NCBI RefSeq assembly: GCF_005281615.1
Contig: NZ_SZZM01000006.1
Location: forward strand, 62,001-126,000
Reading direction: 5' to 3'
DNA length: 64,000 nt
Origin: Rhodoligotrophos defluvii
GTDB lineage: Bacteria > Pseudomonadota > Alphaproteobacteria > Rhizobiales > Im1
Shown here: positions 52,701-62,483 of the stretch, piece after piece
Layout of the letters: each line of letters starts with the position of its first letter
How positions within the stretch are numbered: the stretch's first letter is position 1
Notes under the pieces: model-generated
The model's database searches: none
Told to the model about the DNA's origin: nothing
Seen by the model: the letters and a program-made list of their open reading frames with translations, nothing else
Translations under genes and position numbers: made by a program

Positions 52701-54480
52701 CATTCAGATCAAGATGGCCCAGGGCGCCAAGCCTGGCGAGGGCGGCCAGCTGCCCGGCCACAAGGTGGACGCCACCATCGCCAAGGTACGGTTCTCGACC
52801 CCCGGGGTGGGCCTGATCTCGCCGCCGCCGCACCATGACATCTATTCGATCGAGGACCTGGCGCAGCTGATCTTCGACCTGAAGAACGTGAACCCGCAAG
52901 CGGCGATCTCGGTGAAGCTGGTGTCGGAGGTGGGTGTCGGCACGGTGGCGGCGGGTGTCGCCAAGGCCCGGGCCGATCACGTGACCATCGCCGGGTACGA
53001 GGGCGGCACCGGGGCAAGCCCCTTAACCTCCATCAAGCATGCGGGCAGTCCATGGGAGATCGGGCTTGCCGAGACCCAGCAGACCCTGGTGCAGAACGGC
53101 TTGCGCGGCCGCATCGTGGTCGAGTGCGACGGCGGATTGCGAACTGGTCGCGACGTGGTGGTGGCAGCCCTGCTCGGCGCCGACGAGATGGGCTTCTCGA
53201 CCGCGCCGCTGATCGCCATCGGCTGCATCATGATGCGCAAGTGCCACCTGAACACCTGCCCCGTGGGCGTGGCGAGCCAGGACCCGGTGCTGCGCAAGCG
53301 CTTCGTCGGCCAGCCCGAGCATGTGATCAATTACTTCTTCATGGTGGCCGAAGAGGTGCGTGAGCTGATGGCGCAGATGGGCTTCCGCTGCTTTGCCGAC
53401 ATGGTGGGGGCAACCGAGTTCCTGGACAAGCGCGCGGCCATCGCCCACTGGAAGGCCCGCGGGCTCGACTTCAGCCGCATCTTCTTCAAGCCGCGAGTGC
53501 CGGCGGGCGTAGCGATCCGCCATTCCGAGGCGCAGCATCACCACATCGAGCATGTGCTGGACCGCAGGCTGATTGCCGAGGCCAAGGAGGCGCTGGACAA
53601 GGGCACGCCGGTCGAGATCGACAGCCCAATCAAGAATACGGATCGTTCGGTGGGGGCCATGCTGTCGGGCGAGGTGGCCCTCCGCCATGGGCACAAGGGT
53701 CTGCCGGACGATACCATCACCGTGCACCTTCAGGGCACGGCCGGCCAGAGCTTCGGCGCCTTCCTTGCCCGCGGCATCACGCTCGATCTGGAGGGCGACG
53801 CCAATGACTATGTGGGCAAGGGCTTGTCCGGCGGCCGCCTAGTGGTGCGCCCGCCGCGCAACGCGGTGATCACTCCGGAAACGAGCATCATCGTGGGCAA
53901 TACCGTGCTTTACGGCGCCATTTCCGGTGAATGCTACTTCCGCGGCGTGGCCGGGGAGCGCTTTGCGGTGCGCAATTCCGGCGCGATTGCCGTGGTGGAA
54001 GGCACGGGCGACCATACCTGCGAATACATGACCGGCGGCGTGGTGGTGGTGCTGGGCCAGACCGGGCGCAACTTCGCGGCCGGCATGTCGGGCGGCATCG
54101 CCTATGTGCTCGATGAGAGCGGCGATTTCGAGCAGCGCTGCAACATGGCCATGGTCGACCTGGAGCCTATCCAGCACGAGGACGACATGCTGGAGCGCCT
54201 GCACCACCATGGTGGCGACCTCGAATCCCATGGACTGGTCGACATCCTCAGCAATCTCAGCCATCACGACGAGCAGCGGCTGATCCAGCTGATCACCCGG
54301 CACGCGCACTATACGGATTCGGCGCTCGCCCGCAGGATCCTTGCCGATTGGGATGCCTACCGGCCGAAATTCCTGAAGGTGATGCCGGTGGAATACCGCC
54401 GGGCGCTGCAGGAGATCGAGCGGGCGCAATCGCAACAGTCGGTCGACATGCGCATCGGCCTTACCAAGCGGGCCTCGTGA
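49759..54480 (+). CDS. gltB: Glutamate synthase (NADPH) large subunit
   Basis: A 1573-residue enzyme, full length for bacterial GltB. After a 40-residue leader that is removed, Cys41 in ERDACGIGL is the glutaminase nucleophile (class II amidotransferase domain to about residue 440). The central and FMN-binding synthase domains follow, with [12 protein letters not shown] and the [3Fe-4S] motif [15 protein letters not shown] near residue 1160. The C-terminal beta-helix domain has [17 protein letters not shown]. It transfers the amide of glutamine to 2-oxoglutarate with GltD. AGGGAAGGAAGC precedes the ATG; gltD follows after 10 bp. Confidence 0.98.
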   Translation: MSRNIAQDAEAREALRTPRFRLEGLPEATGLYDPALERDACGIGLIANIYNRKSHHIIARGLKILCNLEHRGAVGADPLAGDGAGILIQLPHAFFADEAERLGFDLPEPGHYGVAQLFMPREQAVRRHIERLFEDTAFDEGLKIIGWRDVPVDRSVLGDSVKPTEPFHVQAFIARVRDMSEEQFERKLYVMRKVISNRVYAMPEEAARAYYVVSCSARTIVYKGLVLGNKLGQYYRDLADERVTSAFALVHQRFSTNTFPSWPLAHPYRFICHNGEINTLRGNYNWMAARQANMSSELFRGDMSKLWPISYEGQSDSACFDNALELLYQGGYPLAHAVMMLIPEAWAGNPLMDEKRRAFYEYHAALMEPWDGPAAICFTDGKQIGATLDRNGLRPARYIVTDEGEVLLASEMGVLDIPEERIVQKWRLQPGRMLLIDLEQHRIISDEELKTALASEHPYQEWLDRTQIRVNELPEVTAVPSRPNVSLLDRQQCFGYTQEDLKFLMAPMITTGQEAVGSMGTDTPISALSDKPKLLHTYFKQNFAQVTNPPIDPIREELVMSLVSFIGPRPNLLDRKGTSRHMRLEVAQPILTNEDLEKIRAIGDISSNPFRTVTLDITYDVEIGPRGMANALAHICARAEDAVREGYNIIILSDRMVSADHVAIPSLLATSAVHHHLIRRGLRTSVGLVVETGEAREVHHFCTLAGYGAEAINPYLAFETIEAMVPTLEEPLSREEAFKRYIKAIDKGLLKVMSKMGISTYQSYCGAQIFDAVGLKSSFVEKYFTGTRTQIEGIGLEEVAHETFVRHAQAFGDDPLYRDRLDIGGEYAFRVRGEAHVWTPESVAHLQHAVRGNSVEEYRAFAQEINEQSAKLMTLRGLFRIKDAEEMGHSPVPIDEIEPAAEIVKRFTTGAMSFGAISREAHTTLALAMNRIGGKSNTGEGGEEADRYVPLPSGDSIRSAIKQVASGRFGVTAEYLVNADRIQIKMAQGAKPGEGGQLPGHKVDATIAKVRFSTPGVGLISPPPHHDIYSIEDLAQLIFDLKNVNPQAAISVKLVSEVGVGTVAAGVAKARADHVTIAGYEGGTGASPLTSIKHAGSPWEIGLAETQQTLVQNGLRGRIVVECDGGLRTGRDVVVAALLGADEMGFSTAPLIAIGCIMMRKCHLNTCPVGVASQDPVLRKRFVGQPEHVINYFFMVAEEVRELMAQMGFRCFADMVGATEFLDKRAAIAHWKARGLDFSRIFFKPRVPAGVAIRHSEAQHHHIEHVLDRRLIAEAKEALDKGTPVEIDSPIKNTDRSVGAMLSGEVALRHGHKGLPDDTITVHLQGTAGQSFGAFLARGITLDLEGDANDYVGKGLSGGRLVVRPPRNAVITPETSIIVGNTVLYGAISGECYFRGVAGERFAVRNSGAIAVVEGTGDHTCEYMTGGVVVVLGQTGRNFAAGMSGGIAYVLDESGDFEQRCNMAMVDLEPIQHEDDMLERLHHHGGDLESHGLVDILSNLSHHDEQRLIQLITRHAHYTDSALARRILADWDAYRPKFLKVMPVEYRRALQEIERAQSQQSVDMRIGLTKRAS

Positions 54481-54490
54481 GGACACGGCA

Positions 54491-55909
54491 ATGGGCAAGA
54501 TCACAGGTTTTCTCGAAATCGACCGCCAGTCCCAGGCCTATGAACCGGCCGCCGACCGGGTGCGCCACTTCCGCGAGTTCACCCTTCCCATGGACGAGCG
54601 CGAGGCCGGGCGCCAAGCGGCACGGTGTATGGATTGCGGCGTGCCCTACTGCCATACCGGCTGCCCGGTGAACAACCAGATCCCGGACTGGAACGACCTC
54701 ATCTATGCCGGCAACTGGGAAGCGGCCTCGCGCGACCTGCACAGCACCAACAACTTCCCGGAATTCACCGGCAAGGTATGTCCCGCGCCCTGCGAAGAGG
54801 CGTGCACGCTCAATCTCGATGACGCACCGGTGACCATCAAGTCGATCGAAGAGGCGATCGCGGACAGGGCCTGGGCCGAAGGCTGGGTCAAGCCGCAACC
54901 GCCGGACAAGCTCACCGGCAAGCGCGTGGCGGTGATCGGATCAGGGCCGGCCGGGCTTGCGGCCGCCCAACAGCTGGCGCGGGCTGGACACGACGTTCAC
55001 GTGTTCGAGAAGCAGGCCCATGCAGGCGGCCTGCTGCGCTATGGCATTCCCGATTTCAAGATGGAGAAGCACCATATCGAGCGCCGCGTCGAGCAGATGA
55101 TCGCGGAAGGCGTGACCTTCCATTATGGTGTGAATGTCGGCATCGATATCCCCGCGGACGAGATTGTCGACGGGCATGATGCGGTGCTGATCACTACCGG
55201 CGCCGAACGGCCGCGCGATCCGGGGTTGCCGGGCATGGAACTCGACGGCGTGCATTACGCGATGCCCTACCTGATCCAGCAGAACAAGCGGCTGGGTGGG
55301 GAGTCTCTGGCTGGGGAAGAGCCCATCCTGGCCGGCGGCAAGCGCGTGGTGGTGATCGGCGGTGGCGATACCGCGTCCGACTGCATCGGCACCGCGATCC
55401 GCCAGGGCGCGGTGGAGGTGGTCCAGCTCGACATCCGGCCGAGGCCGCCGGTCCGCGAGAACAAGCTGCTGACCTGGCCCTATTGGCCGACCAAGTTCCG
55501 CACGTCGTCTTCACAGGAGGAAGGGGCAAAGCGGGAGTTTTCCTGCGCGACTTTGGGCCTCGTGGGTGAGAACGGGGTGCTGACGGGGGTGAAGGCGGCG
55601 CGCTGCGACGAGCGGCGACGGCCCATGGACGGCACCGAGTTCGTCATCCCGGCGGACCTGGTGCTCATCGCCATCGGCTTTGCCGGCCCGCAGGAGCACG
55701 GCCTGCTGCAAGAGCTGCCGCTGGAGCGCGATCCACGCTCGAACATCCTGGCCGACACGGAGCGCTACATGACCTCCGAGCGGAAGGTGTTCGCGGCGGG
55801 CGACGTGCGCCGCGGCCAGTCGCTGGTGGTGTGGGCCATCCGCGAAGGGCGGCAGGCGGCGCGCGCCGTCGACGAATTCCTCATGGGCACGAGCAATCTG
55901 CCGCGGTAG
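54491..55909 (+). CDS. gltD: Glutamate synthase (NADPH) small subunit
   Basis: A 472-residue flavoprotein that passes electrons from NADPH through FAD and two 4Fe-4S clusters to GltB. N-terminal cysteines [15 protein letters not shown] and [14 protein letters not shown] bind the clusters. The FAD loop is [24 protein letters not shown] and the NADPH loop [17 protein letters not shown]. It is co-transcribed with gltB. The following haloalkane dehalogenase is convergent, so the operon ends here; no strong terminator was seen in the 15-bp gap. Confidence 0.97.
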   Translation: MGKITGFLEIDRQSQAYEPAADRVRHFREFTLPMDEREAGRQAARCMDCGVPYCHTGCPVNNQIPDWNDLIYAGNWEAASRDLHSTNNFPEFTGKVCPAPCEEACTLNLDDAPVTIKSIEEAIADRAWAEGWVKPQPPDKLTGKRVAVIGSGPAGLAAAQQLARAGHDVHVFEKQAHAGGLLRYGIPDFKMEKHHIERRVEQMIAEGVTFHYGVNVGIDIPADEIVDGHDAVLITTGAERPRDPGLPGMELDGVHYAMPYLIQQNKRLGGESLAGEEPILAGGKRVVVIGGGDTASDCIGTAIRQGAVEVVQLDIRPRPPVRENKLLTWPYWPTKFRTSSSQEEGAKREFSCATLGLVGENGVLTGVKAARCDERRRPMDGTEFVIPADLVLIAIGFAGPQEHGLLQELPLERDPRSNILADTERYMTSERKVFAAGDVRRGQSLVVWAIREGRQAARAVDEFLMGTSNLPR

Positions 55910-55924
55910 CTTCGCTGCCGTTGC

Positions 55925-56809
55925 TTAACCACGCAATTTGCGGACGAAATCGGCAACGGCCCGGCCGATCTCGTACGGGCTGTCTTCCTGCACGAAATGG
56001 CTGCCGCGCACGGTGACCTCGGTCTGATTGGGCCAGGCGCGGCAGAATTCGCGCGGACGGCCGGTGAGGATCGACCCCGGCTCAGCGTTGACGAACAGCT
56101 TCGGCACTGGTGAGGAGGCAAGCCAGCTGCCATAGTCCTCCACGATCTTCACCACGTTGGCGGGCTCGCCCTCGATCGGGATCTGGCGCGGCCAATCGAG
56201 CGTCGGCCGCCGCCCCTCGCCTGCTTCCGCGAACGGCTTGCGGTAGACCGCCATTTCCTCGTCGTTGAGATCGCGCAGGATGGCGTTGGGCAGCACGCCC
56301 TCGACGAAGAGATTCTTGGTCAGCACCATCTCCTCGCCGGCGGTCGATCGGAAGCCCTGGAACACCCGCTTGGCATTATCCGGCCAATCGGCCCAAGTCA
56401 GCGGGGCGACCACCGCCTCCATATAGGCGATGCCCTGAACCTTCTCCGGGTTGTGCCTTACCCAATCGAAGCCCAGGGCGGAGCCCCAGTCGTGCACCAC
56501 GAGAACGACGTTGCGCTCGACGCCGAGATGCCGCCACAGCGCGAACAGGTGCTCGCGATGGGTTTCGTAGTCATAGCGGCCGGGTCCCGAATTGGGCAGC
56601 TTGGCGGAATCGCCCATGCCGACGAGATCGCAGGCGATCAGCCGGCCCAGCCCTTCCAGATGCGGCATGACATTCCGCCAGAGATAGGACGAGGTCGGGT
56701 TGCCGTGCTGTAAGACGATCGGGTCACCCTCGCCCACATCGATATAGGCCATGCGAGTGCCGTTGATCTCGGCAAAGCGCTTCTCTGCATAGGGCTTGGC
56801 GGAATACAT
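55925..56809 (-). CDS. Haloalkane dehalogenase, LinB/HLD-II subfamily
   Basis: A 294-residue alpha/beta hydrolase that cleaves carbon-halogen bonds by water, giving an alcohol and a halide. The HLD-II catalytic set is present: halide-binding Asn37 ([12 protein letters not shown]) and Trp108, nucleophile Asp107 ([13 protein letters not shown]), Glu131 (YMEAVVAP) and His in [11 protein letters not shown]. Long stretches closely resemble LinB. No signal peptide. It is a single gene convergent with gltD and divergent from an OsmC-family gene. The physiological substrate is not known; no other dehalogenation gene is nearby. Confidence 0.93.
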   Translation of the reverse strand: MYSAKPYAEKRFAEINGTRMAYIDVGEGDPIVLQHGNPTSSYLWRNVMPHLEGLGRLIACDLVGMGDSAKLPNSGPGRYDYETHREHLFALWRHLGVERNVVLVVHDWGSALGFDWVRHNPEKVQGIAYMEAVVAPLTWADWPDNAKRVFQGFRSTAGEEMVLTKNLFVEGVLPNAILRDLNDEEMAVYRKPFAEAGEGRRPTLDWPRQIPIEGEPANVVKIVEDYGSWLASSPVPKLFVNAEPGSILTGRPREFCRAWPNQTEVTVRGSHFVQEDSPYEIGRAVADFVRKLRG

Positions 56810-57007
56810 GGTGTCACTGCCTCTTCCGTTGGGATGAACCTGTCCGGGCGAATTGACTCACGGGTCAGATTAGACGAGCGGCCAGCGCATGTCTCCTATG
56901 CGGACGCTTCGAGGGCGAGGGAAGCAAATCGGGTTGACGTGCCCGCATCGAGGGTAGGTAATCGGCCTGGAATCTTGGCGCCTGCCCGCAACGGAGGCAA
57001 TGAACCC

Positions 57008-57478
57008 ATGCATCAGTACAAGGCGACCATCGCCTGGACCGGCAATACCGGCGAGGGCACTCGCAGCTATCGTGCCTATAGCCGCGACTATGACATCATC
57101 GTCCCTGGCCGGCCCGTGCTCAAGGGCTCGTCCGACCCCGCCTTCCGTGGCGATCCTACGCGGCACAATCCCGAAGACCTGCTGCTGGCGGCAATCTCAG
57201 CCTGCCACATGCTGTGGTACCTGCACCTGGCGGTGGGCGCGGGCGTGGTGGTCACGGACTATGTGGATGAGGCAGTGGCCGACATGGCCATGAACCCGGA
57301 TGGTTCGGGGCAGTTCGTCTCGGCCACGTTGAGGCCGCGGGTCACCATCGCGGCGGGTGACGAGACGGTGGCGCGGGCCCTGCATCATGACGCCAATGCG
57401 AAGTGCTTCATCGCCCGCTCGATGAATTTCCCCGTGCACCATGAGCCGGTGATCGTGCGCGCGGAGGCGGCCGCCTGA
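57008..57478 (+). CDS. OsmC family peroxiredoxin-like protein
   Basis: A 156-residue protein. ATG at 57008 is preferred (ACGGAGGCAATGAACC) over longer frames. Two conserved thiols fit the OsmC/Ohr fold: AAISACHMLWYLHLA (first Cys in helix) and ANAKCFIARSMNFPV (second). Such proteins reduce organic hydroperoxides with the two cysteines as redox pair. The HNPEDLLLAAISACH motif is typical of the YhfA/OsmC group. It is divergent from the dehalogenase gene. Confidence 0.9.
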   Translation: MHQYKATIAWTGNTGEGTRSYRAYSRDYDIIVPGRPVLKGSSDPAFRGDPTRHNPEDLLLAAISACHMLWYLHLAVGAGVVVTDYVDEAVADMAMNPDGSGQFVSATLRPRVTIAAGDETVARALHHDANAKCFIARSMNFPVHHEPVIVRAEAAA

Positions 57479-57501
57479 GGCGCTGCGCCGTTCGCGCATG
57501 G

Positions 57502-58626
57502 CTATTTCCAAGAGAAGTCGTCGAGCCGTCCCGGCTGGGACGGCGGAGGCAGCCCGTCGACGAAGAGCTGGGCAGCAGGCGATCCGGGCGGGGCGGTTTT
57601 CTGTAGCGATGTCAGGCCCGCTTCGCCACCTGGGCTGGAAAGGCCGATCGCCTCGGCAATGCTGGCGGCATCGATGCCGCCGACGGCCGTGGGCCGGGCC
57701 GTCTTGGGGAGCTCCGGCTGGATCATGATCGGCTCCTTCAGCCCGGGCTGGCCAAAGAAGGGCATGGTATTGGTGAGCTTGGCCGCCGGCTCGCCCGCAC
57801 CGTCGGCAGGCGCTGCGGCCGCTGGCGGCGGCGGGTTCTCCGCTGCCTTCACATCCTCGCGCAGCACGTCCAGCACGATGGAGGCCAGCTTGGTGTTGCC
57901 CCGTTTCAGAAAGCGCACGCCGTCGCGGTCGCGTAGGCGGCGGTAGAGGCCCGATTCCGGGTCCATGCCCATCTCCGTGTAGCCCCCGGTCTCGTCGCTG
58001 AAATGCTTGCGGATATCGATGAACTTCACCCCGACCGCCTCGGCGCGCTCCTTCACGACGGCATTGATCTTCTGCATTGCCTCGTCATAGTCGGGTCGCG
58101 CCATGGGCGGGAGCCCGACCCAATAGACCGCGATGTTGCGCTTGCGCAGCTCGGCCAGGAACTCGTCCACCACCTCCTGGTATTTGGCTTTCCATTCCGG
58201 CGAGCCGAAGGCCAGGCGCTCGCTGCCGACACGCAAGTCCTGCCCGTCATTGGAGCCGAGCAGCACCACGGCCGCATGGACCTGGTTGCGGTCGAGTATG
58301 CCGGGCAAGGCGTCCAGCCAATCGTAGAGATCGGACCGGGCAAAACCGGAGCCCTCACGGTAGCGCACCTCGACCTGGAATCGGTCATCGGGCTTGACCG
58401 CGCGCCCCATGCCGGCCCACAAGCCGCCAGCCAGGGCGTCACCCAGCACCAGCACGCTGTAGCGGTCGTGGGCCTCAGGGATATAGGTGGCCCCAGGCCC
58501 TTTCTGGGCGGAGGTGGTGGAGGCTGCTTCCGCTTGACCGCTCGGCTGCTCCTGCGCCACCGCGGCGGGTAGCGCGAGCGCCCACGCGGCGAAGAAAGCC
58601 ACCAATGCCGCAAGCATGCGCCGCAT
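57502..58626 (-). CDS. DUF459 periplasmic SGNH-like protein lacking catalytic residues
   Basis: A 374-residue exported protein. ATG at 58624-58626 (MRRMLAALVAFF) follows GGCGGGACG. The signal peptide is followed by a Ser/Ala-rich linker. The SGNH fold is evident (LVLGDALAGGLWAGM, VLLGSNDGQDLRVG), yet the nucleophile position of GDSL is Ala64 and the DxxH His is Arg238 (DGVRFLKRG). It is therefore probably a non-catalytic binding protein. DUF459 proteins commonly lie beside lytic transglycosylase genes in rhizobia, as here (58682), so a cell-wall or exopolysaccharide role is inferred. The C-terminal 100 residues are proline-rich. Confidence 0.85.
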   Translation of the reverse strand: MRRMLAALVAFFAAWALALPAAVAQEQPSGQAEAASTTSAQKGPGATYIPEAHDRYSVLVLGDALAGGLWAGMGRAVKPDDRFQVEVRYREGSGFARSDLYDWLDALPGILDRNQVHAAVVLLGSNDGQDLRVGSERLAFGSPEWKAKYQEVVDEFLAELRKRNIAVYWVGLPPMARPDYDEAMQKINAVVKERAEAVGVKFIDIRKHFSDETGGYTEMGMDPESGLYRRLRDRDGVRFLKRGNTKLASIVLDVLREDVKAAENPPPPAAAAPADGAGEPAAKLTNTMPFFGQPGLKEPIMIQPELPKTARPTAVGGIDAASIAEAIGLSSPGGEAGLTSLQKTAPPGSPAAQLFVDGLPPPSQPGRLDDFSWK

Positions 58627-58681
58627 ACGTCCCGCCTGTCCGGTTTGTGTACTCCCGAGCTGCCGCCGTATAATTCGCAGC

Positions 58682-59914
58682 TCAGCCGTCCTGCCGCAAC
58701 AGTTTAAGCAGATGAACCGTGGGTTCGCCGTCCGCGTCCAGACCAGCATCGCGCTGAGCCCGCTCGACCGCCTGGCGGGTCATGGGGCCCAGCTTGCCGT
58801 CGATCTCGCCGGTCTCATAGCCCTTGGCATTCAGCAGCTCCTGCAGCTCCATCTTGTCGCGCACGGTCAGGCTATCCCGCGGGCGCGGCCACTCGGAAAC
58901 AAGCGGCCCGCGGCCATCGATCCGGTCGGCCAGGTGGCCGACGGCCAGCGCATAGGCCTGGGAGTTGTTATAGCGCAGGATGGCGCGGAAGTTCTGCGTG
59001 ACCAGGAAGGCCGGGCCAGAGGCGCCTGCAGGCATGATGAGCGAGGCCTTCACGGGCGAGTCCGATTTGAAGTTGCCACCGTCCGCCAACCTGACGCCAA
59101 GCTTGGCCCAATCGCCGATCGTCTTGCGCCGGTTCAGGCCGGCCAGCTTGGTGTTGAAGCCGCGCGGCAGCGCCACCTCCCAGCCCCAGGGCAGGCCCGG
59201 GCTCCAGCCGGATTTGCGCAGGTAGTTTCCGGTGGAAGCGAGCGCGTCGGGCACACTGCGCCAGATGTCGCGCCGGCCATCGCCAGTCCAGTCCACCGCA
59301 TAAGCGTTGTAGGTGGTCGGAATAAACTGGGTGAACCCCATGGCGCCCGCCCACGAGCCGGTCATGACGGCGGGCGTCACATCGCCGCGCTGCAGGATCT
59401 TGAGCGCGGCGATCAGCTGCTGGCGGCCGAATCTGGTGCGGCGCCCGGTATAGGCCAGGGTCGCCAGAGACCGGATCACATATTTGTCGCCCATATGCGA
59501 TCCGTAATTGGTCTCCATGCCCCAGATCGAGATGAGGATGTTACGCGGAACGCCGTAGCGCGATTCTATCGCCCGCACCTCGCGTTCGAACTGGGACAAG
59601 ACGGCCTTGCCGTTCGCAATGCGGGCATCGGACACGCGCAGGTCGATATAGTCCCAGATCGGGGTGTTGAACTCCGCCTGGTTCTCGGCCCGCTCGATGA
59701 CCTCCGGATCGGGGGTCACACCTCTGAAAGCCGCGTTGAAGGTCGACCGGGAGATGCCGGCGCGCTGCGCCTCCGGCCAGAGCCGTTGCAGGAAAGTGTC
59801 GAAATTTGCGTGGGCAGTGTCTGTGCCCGCGGTCATTGTGGTCACGACTGCGGCCACACCAACCCAACCGGCGAAAGCAAGCCTCGCCCCCATGCGCAAC
59901 AGATTAAACTGCAT
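58682..59914 (-). CDS. Lytic murein transglycosylase (MltB-like) with peptidoglycan-binding domain
   Basis: A 410-residue exported enzyme that cleaves peptidoglycan with formation of 1,6-anhydromuramic acid. ATG at 59912-59914 follows GGGGTATGG; the signal peptide runs to TAHANFDTF. The catalytic Glu is in ISIWGMETNYGSHMG, and TGSWAGAMGFTQFIPTTY completes the SLT_2 domain (about residues 45-310). The C-terminal PG_binding_1 domain is ELQELLNAKGYETGEIDGKLGPMTRQAVE in outline. It shares strand and spacing (55 bp) with the DUF459 gene, so both may be expressed together in cell-wall remodelling. Confidence 0.92.
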   Translation of the reverse strand: MQFNLLRMGARLAFAGWVGVAAVVTTMTAGTDTAHANFDTFLQRLWPEAQRAGISRSTFNAAFRGVTPDPEVIERAENQAEFNTPIWDYIDLRVSDARIANGKAVLSQFEREVRAIESRYGVPRNILISIWGMETNYGSHMGDKYVIRSLATLAYTGRRTRFGRQQLIAALKILQRGDVTPAVMTGSWAGAMGFTQFIPTTYNAYAVDWTGDGRRDIWRSVPDALASTGNYLRKSGWSPGLPWGWEVALPRGFNTKLAGLNRRKTIGDWAKLGVRLADGGNFKSDSPVKASLIMPAGASGPAFLVTQNFRAILRYNNSQAYALAVGHLADRIDGRGPLVSEWPRPRDSLTVRDKMELQELLNAKGYETGEIDGKLGPMTRQAVERAQRDAGLDADGEPTVHLLKLLRQDG

Positions 59915-60154
59915 ACCATACCCCGCTGTCGGCTGAGCACTCCTCCACAAGCGTCATTCTGGACAGTGTTGGTTAAGAGAAGATTGCCGTTAAGACTTTA
60001 TTACCCTGAGTTACAAGAACACAAGGGCTGACGATTGTGGCAACCTTTCGACAAGTGTGGCGAGCTGGCCAAACAAAACCGCCGGGTCGCCAAGCTTTAC
60101 CGGAGGCGGGATGGGATTCCATAGACGTGCGCAGGACTTAGTTCGTTAACCATG

Positions 60155-60985
60155 TCACAGCGTTAACACCATGTTCTCGCGCGCAGCGACCGTCCCGGGG
60201 CGGCACTCCGCGGCCTGGGCCTCGATGGCCGCCAGCGTGTCGTCGTCGTGGCGCGGGTTATGGTGGAACAGCACCAGCTGCCGCGCATGGGCGGCATTGC
60301 ACAGGGCAACCCCCTGAACCCACGTGGAATGGCCGAAGCCCTTGGTGGCCTTGTATTCCTCCGGGGTATACATGCTGTCATAGATCACGAGATCCGCGTC
60401 CCGAATAAGCTCGATGATATGCTCATCGAGGCCGACCTCCGGGTGCTCCGTGTCCGTGACATAGCAAACCGTCTTACCGCCATGCTCGATGCGATAGCCG
60501 ACCGCACCGTTGCAATGGCGGAGCCTGGCTGTCTGCATCACGATGCCCGGCTTCGGCTCGAGGATGTCGCCGGCCTGAAAGGTGCGGCAGTCGAGCTTGG
60601 CGCGGAACACTTCCGGCCCGACGGGGAAGAACGGCGCCTGCATGAAGCTCTTCAGCATGTCCTTCGTGGTGGAGCCGTCCACATGATGGCCCGACCAGAT
60701 CGTTACCTGCATGTCCGGCCGATAGAGCGGGTCGAAGAACGGGATGCCTTCGATATGGTCGTAATGGCAGTGGCTGAAGAACAGGTCGAAGGACTTCACG
60801 CCGTCGCGGATCAGCTGCGGCCCAAGCGCCCGGGCGCCGGAGCCCGCGTCAAACACGAAGATGTGCCCGCCGATCCGCATCTCGATGCAGGGCGTATTGC
60901 CGCCGAAGGCGTCGAACTGGCGTCCAGCGCAGGCTATGCTGCCCCGCACACCCCAGAACCGGATCACGAAGCGGGCTTGCTCCAT
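60155..60985 (-). CDS. MBL-fold metallo-hydrolase
   Basis: A 276-residue metallo-beta-lactamase-fold protein. ATG at 60983-60985 after GAGGGC; the longer frame upstream overlaps a repeat region. Metal ligands: SHCHYDHIEG, LRHCNGAVGYRI, VTDTEH and later FHHN. The N-terminal FWGVRGSIACAGRQFDAFGGNTPCIE is typical of the Lactamase_B_2 group near phosphodiesterases. No signal peptide. It might be a nuclease or phosphodiesterase; the substrate is unknown. Confidence 0.85.
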   Translation of the reverse strand: MEQARFVIRFWGVRGSIACAGRQFDAFGGNTPCIEMRIGGHIFVFDAGSGARALGPQLIRDGVKSFDLFFSHCHYDHIEGIPFFDPLYRPDMQVTIWSGHHVDGSTTKDMLKSFMQAPFFPVGPEVFRAKLDCRTFQAGDILEPKPGIVMQTARLRHCNGAVGYRIEHGGKTVCYVTDTEHPEVGLDEHIIELIRDADLVIYDSMYTPEEYKATKGFGHSTWVQGVALCNAAHARQLVLFHHNPRHDDDTLAAIEAQAAECRPGTVAARENMVLTL

Positions 60986-61048
60986 CAAAAGCCCTCGCTG
61001 CTCCCCGCCCGTCGAGGGCCTCGCTGTGCTCTCTCCATGCCGGCACCT

Positions 61049-61090
61049 TAGAGCATGATCTTCCGAATTGGTAACGGCTTTTCGGAAAAC
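61049..61090. repeat. TAGAGCATGATC repeat copy
   Basis: The sequence TAGAGCATGATCTTCCGA, then GGTAACGGCTTTTCGGAAAAC, has inverted halves (TTCCGA / TCGGAA) and belongs to another short dispersed repeat type of Hyphomicrobiales. It lies in the gap between the divergent MBL-fold and methyltransferase genes. Confidence 0.45.
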
Positions 61091-61249
61091 TCGCCGCTGC
61101 CGCAAGGGCATGGCGGCCGAGCTCGGCTGCGCCTTCACGCACGGCCGGGGGCCGGTTGCGCTTGCCTCATCGATTTGGATTGCGCGATTCCCATTTTCAG
61201 GCATGGTCTCGGCACAATCGCCGCCCGATGTCACGGCAAGATTGCAGAG

Positions 61250-61870
61250 ATGTGTGGAACGGATCTTCATCTTGATAAGCTGCGCAAAGCGCGCGAGCGT
61301 GGCCTAATCGACCGTTTTGGCCTCTATGGGCTGCAATGGGGCGACCCTGACGAGCGTTCCGACCTTGTTGCGGTGCGCGACCGGTTCGTGTGGCCGCTGG
61401 TTCATCCGGACAAGGTCACCGTGGAAATCGGGCCGGGCGGCGGGCGTTGGACACGCTACCTGGTGCCGTGCCGGACGCTCTACCTCGTCGACCGCTATCC
61501 CGAGTTGCTCGCCGAACTGAGTCGCAATTTTCATGCCCCTAATATGGTGTTCGTTCAGAATTCTGGAACAGACCTCCCCGGCATAGCAGACAAGACCGTA
61601 GATCTGGTCTTCTCCTATGGCACCTTCGTCCATTTCGAACTGCCGATCATCGCAGCTTACCTCGAGGAGATTAATCGTATTCTGAAGCCCGGGGGCGATG
61701 TGGTTCTGCAATATGCCGACAAAACAAAGCCGGTTGGGGCGGAAACGCCCAGCTTTCCCGATTGCGATCCGGAACGGATCGCAGCTCTCGTCCGCGATAC
61801 GGGATTCCGGATTGTCGAGCAGGAGGACACCCTCTTGAATAACAGCGGCATCATCCGCTTCTCCATTTGA
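61250..61870 (+). CDS. Class I SAM-dependent methyltransferase
   Basis: A methyltransferase of about 206 residues. The SAM motif VTVEIGPGGGRWTRYLVP and post-motif LYLVDRYPELLAEL are clear; FSYGTFVHFELPIIAAYLEEINRILKPGGDVVLQYAD is the standard later core. The start is uncertain. ATG at 61250 is chosen because upstream in-frame sequence runs through the repeat at 61049-61090; the ribosome site is poor. The end lies seven bases before the next methyltransferase gene. The target is unknown. Confidence 0.8.
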   Translation: MCGTDLHLDKLRKARERGLIDRFGLYGLQWGDPDERSDLVAVRDRFVWPLVHPDKVTVEIGPGGGRWTRYLVPCRTLYLVDRYPELLAELSRNFHAPNMVFVQNSGTDLPGIADKTVDLVFSYGTFVHFELPIIAAYLEEINRILKPGGDVVLQYADKTKPVGAETPSFPDCDPERIAALVRDTGFRIVEQEDTLLNNSGIIRFSI

Positions 61871-61877
61871 GGCCGTC

Positions 61878-62408
61878 ATGTCGAGGCTGGACTCCTTCAT
61901 CAACCGGGTTATCGCACAACGCGAGTGCCTGAACGCCGCCTGCGCGGAAATCGCCGGCCGCGAGGGGGTGGTGTTCGAGCTTGGGCTCGGCAACGGCCGC
62001 ACCTTCGACCACCTGCGCGAGCGCTTGCCCGGACGGGAGATCTTCGTGTTCGAGCGCAGCCCGGCTGCGCATCCGAAATCGATGCCGGATGAGGCACACC
62101 TGATCATTGGGGACGTGACGAAGACCCTGCCCGCCGCCGTCGAACGCTTTGCCGGTCGGGTGGTGCTACTGCACAGCGATCTGGGCAGCGCGGATCTCGA
62201 GGAGAATGCCCGGCTGGCCCGGTTCCTGTCAGGCACCATTCCCCCGCTTCTGGCGGAGGGCGCAATCGTGCTGTGCGACCCCGCCCTGGATCTGCCGAGG
62301 GCGGAGCGCCTGCAACTTCCGCCTACCGTGCAGAAGGATCGCTACTATATGTATCGGTGGAAGATGCGCGCGGCGCAGCCGGCATCGGCTATTCAAGAAT
62401 CATTCTAA
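61878..62408 (+). CDS. Small SAM-dependent methyltransferase-like protein
   Basis: A 176-residue protein. REGVVFELGLGNGRTFDHLRERLPGREIFVFER is the SAM-binding motif with its Glu/Asp-ended second strand. LLHSDLGSADLEENARLARFLSGTIPPLLAEGAIVLCDP is the later core strand set. The domain is compact with no extra substrate domain. It follows the previous methyltransferase gene by seven bases, so they form a two-gene unit, and the Rrf2 gene follows 75 bp later. Substrate unknown. Confidence 0.78.
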   Translation: MSRLDSFINRVIAQRECLNAACAEIAGREGVVFELGLGNGRTFDHLRERLPGREIFVFERSPAAHPKSMPDEAHLIIGDVTKTLPAAVERFAGRVVLLHSDLGSADLEENARLARFLSGTIPPLLAEGAIVLCDPALDLPRAERLQLPPTVQKDRYYMYRWKMRAAQPASAIQESF

Positions 62409-62483
62409 TATGCTAGAGTGCCGGTTGGAGCCTGTGACGGCCTCCAGACGTCCGGTACGGACGCTTCAAGCGGAACCAGACCC

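Noticed and set aside
60120-60180. CtrA-type TTAA site
   Set aside because: TTAACCATGTC...GTTAA has a spacing of 13, not the TTAA-N7-TTAA required.
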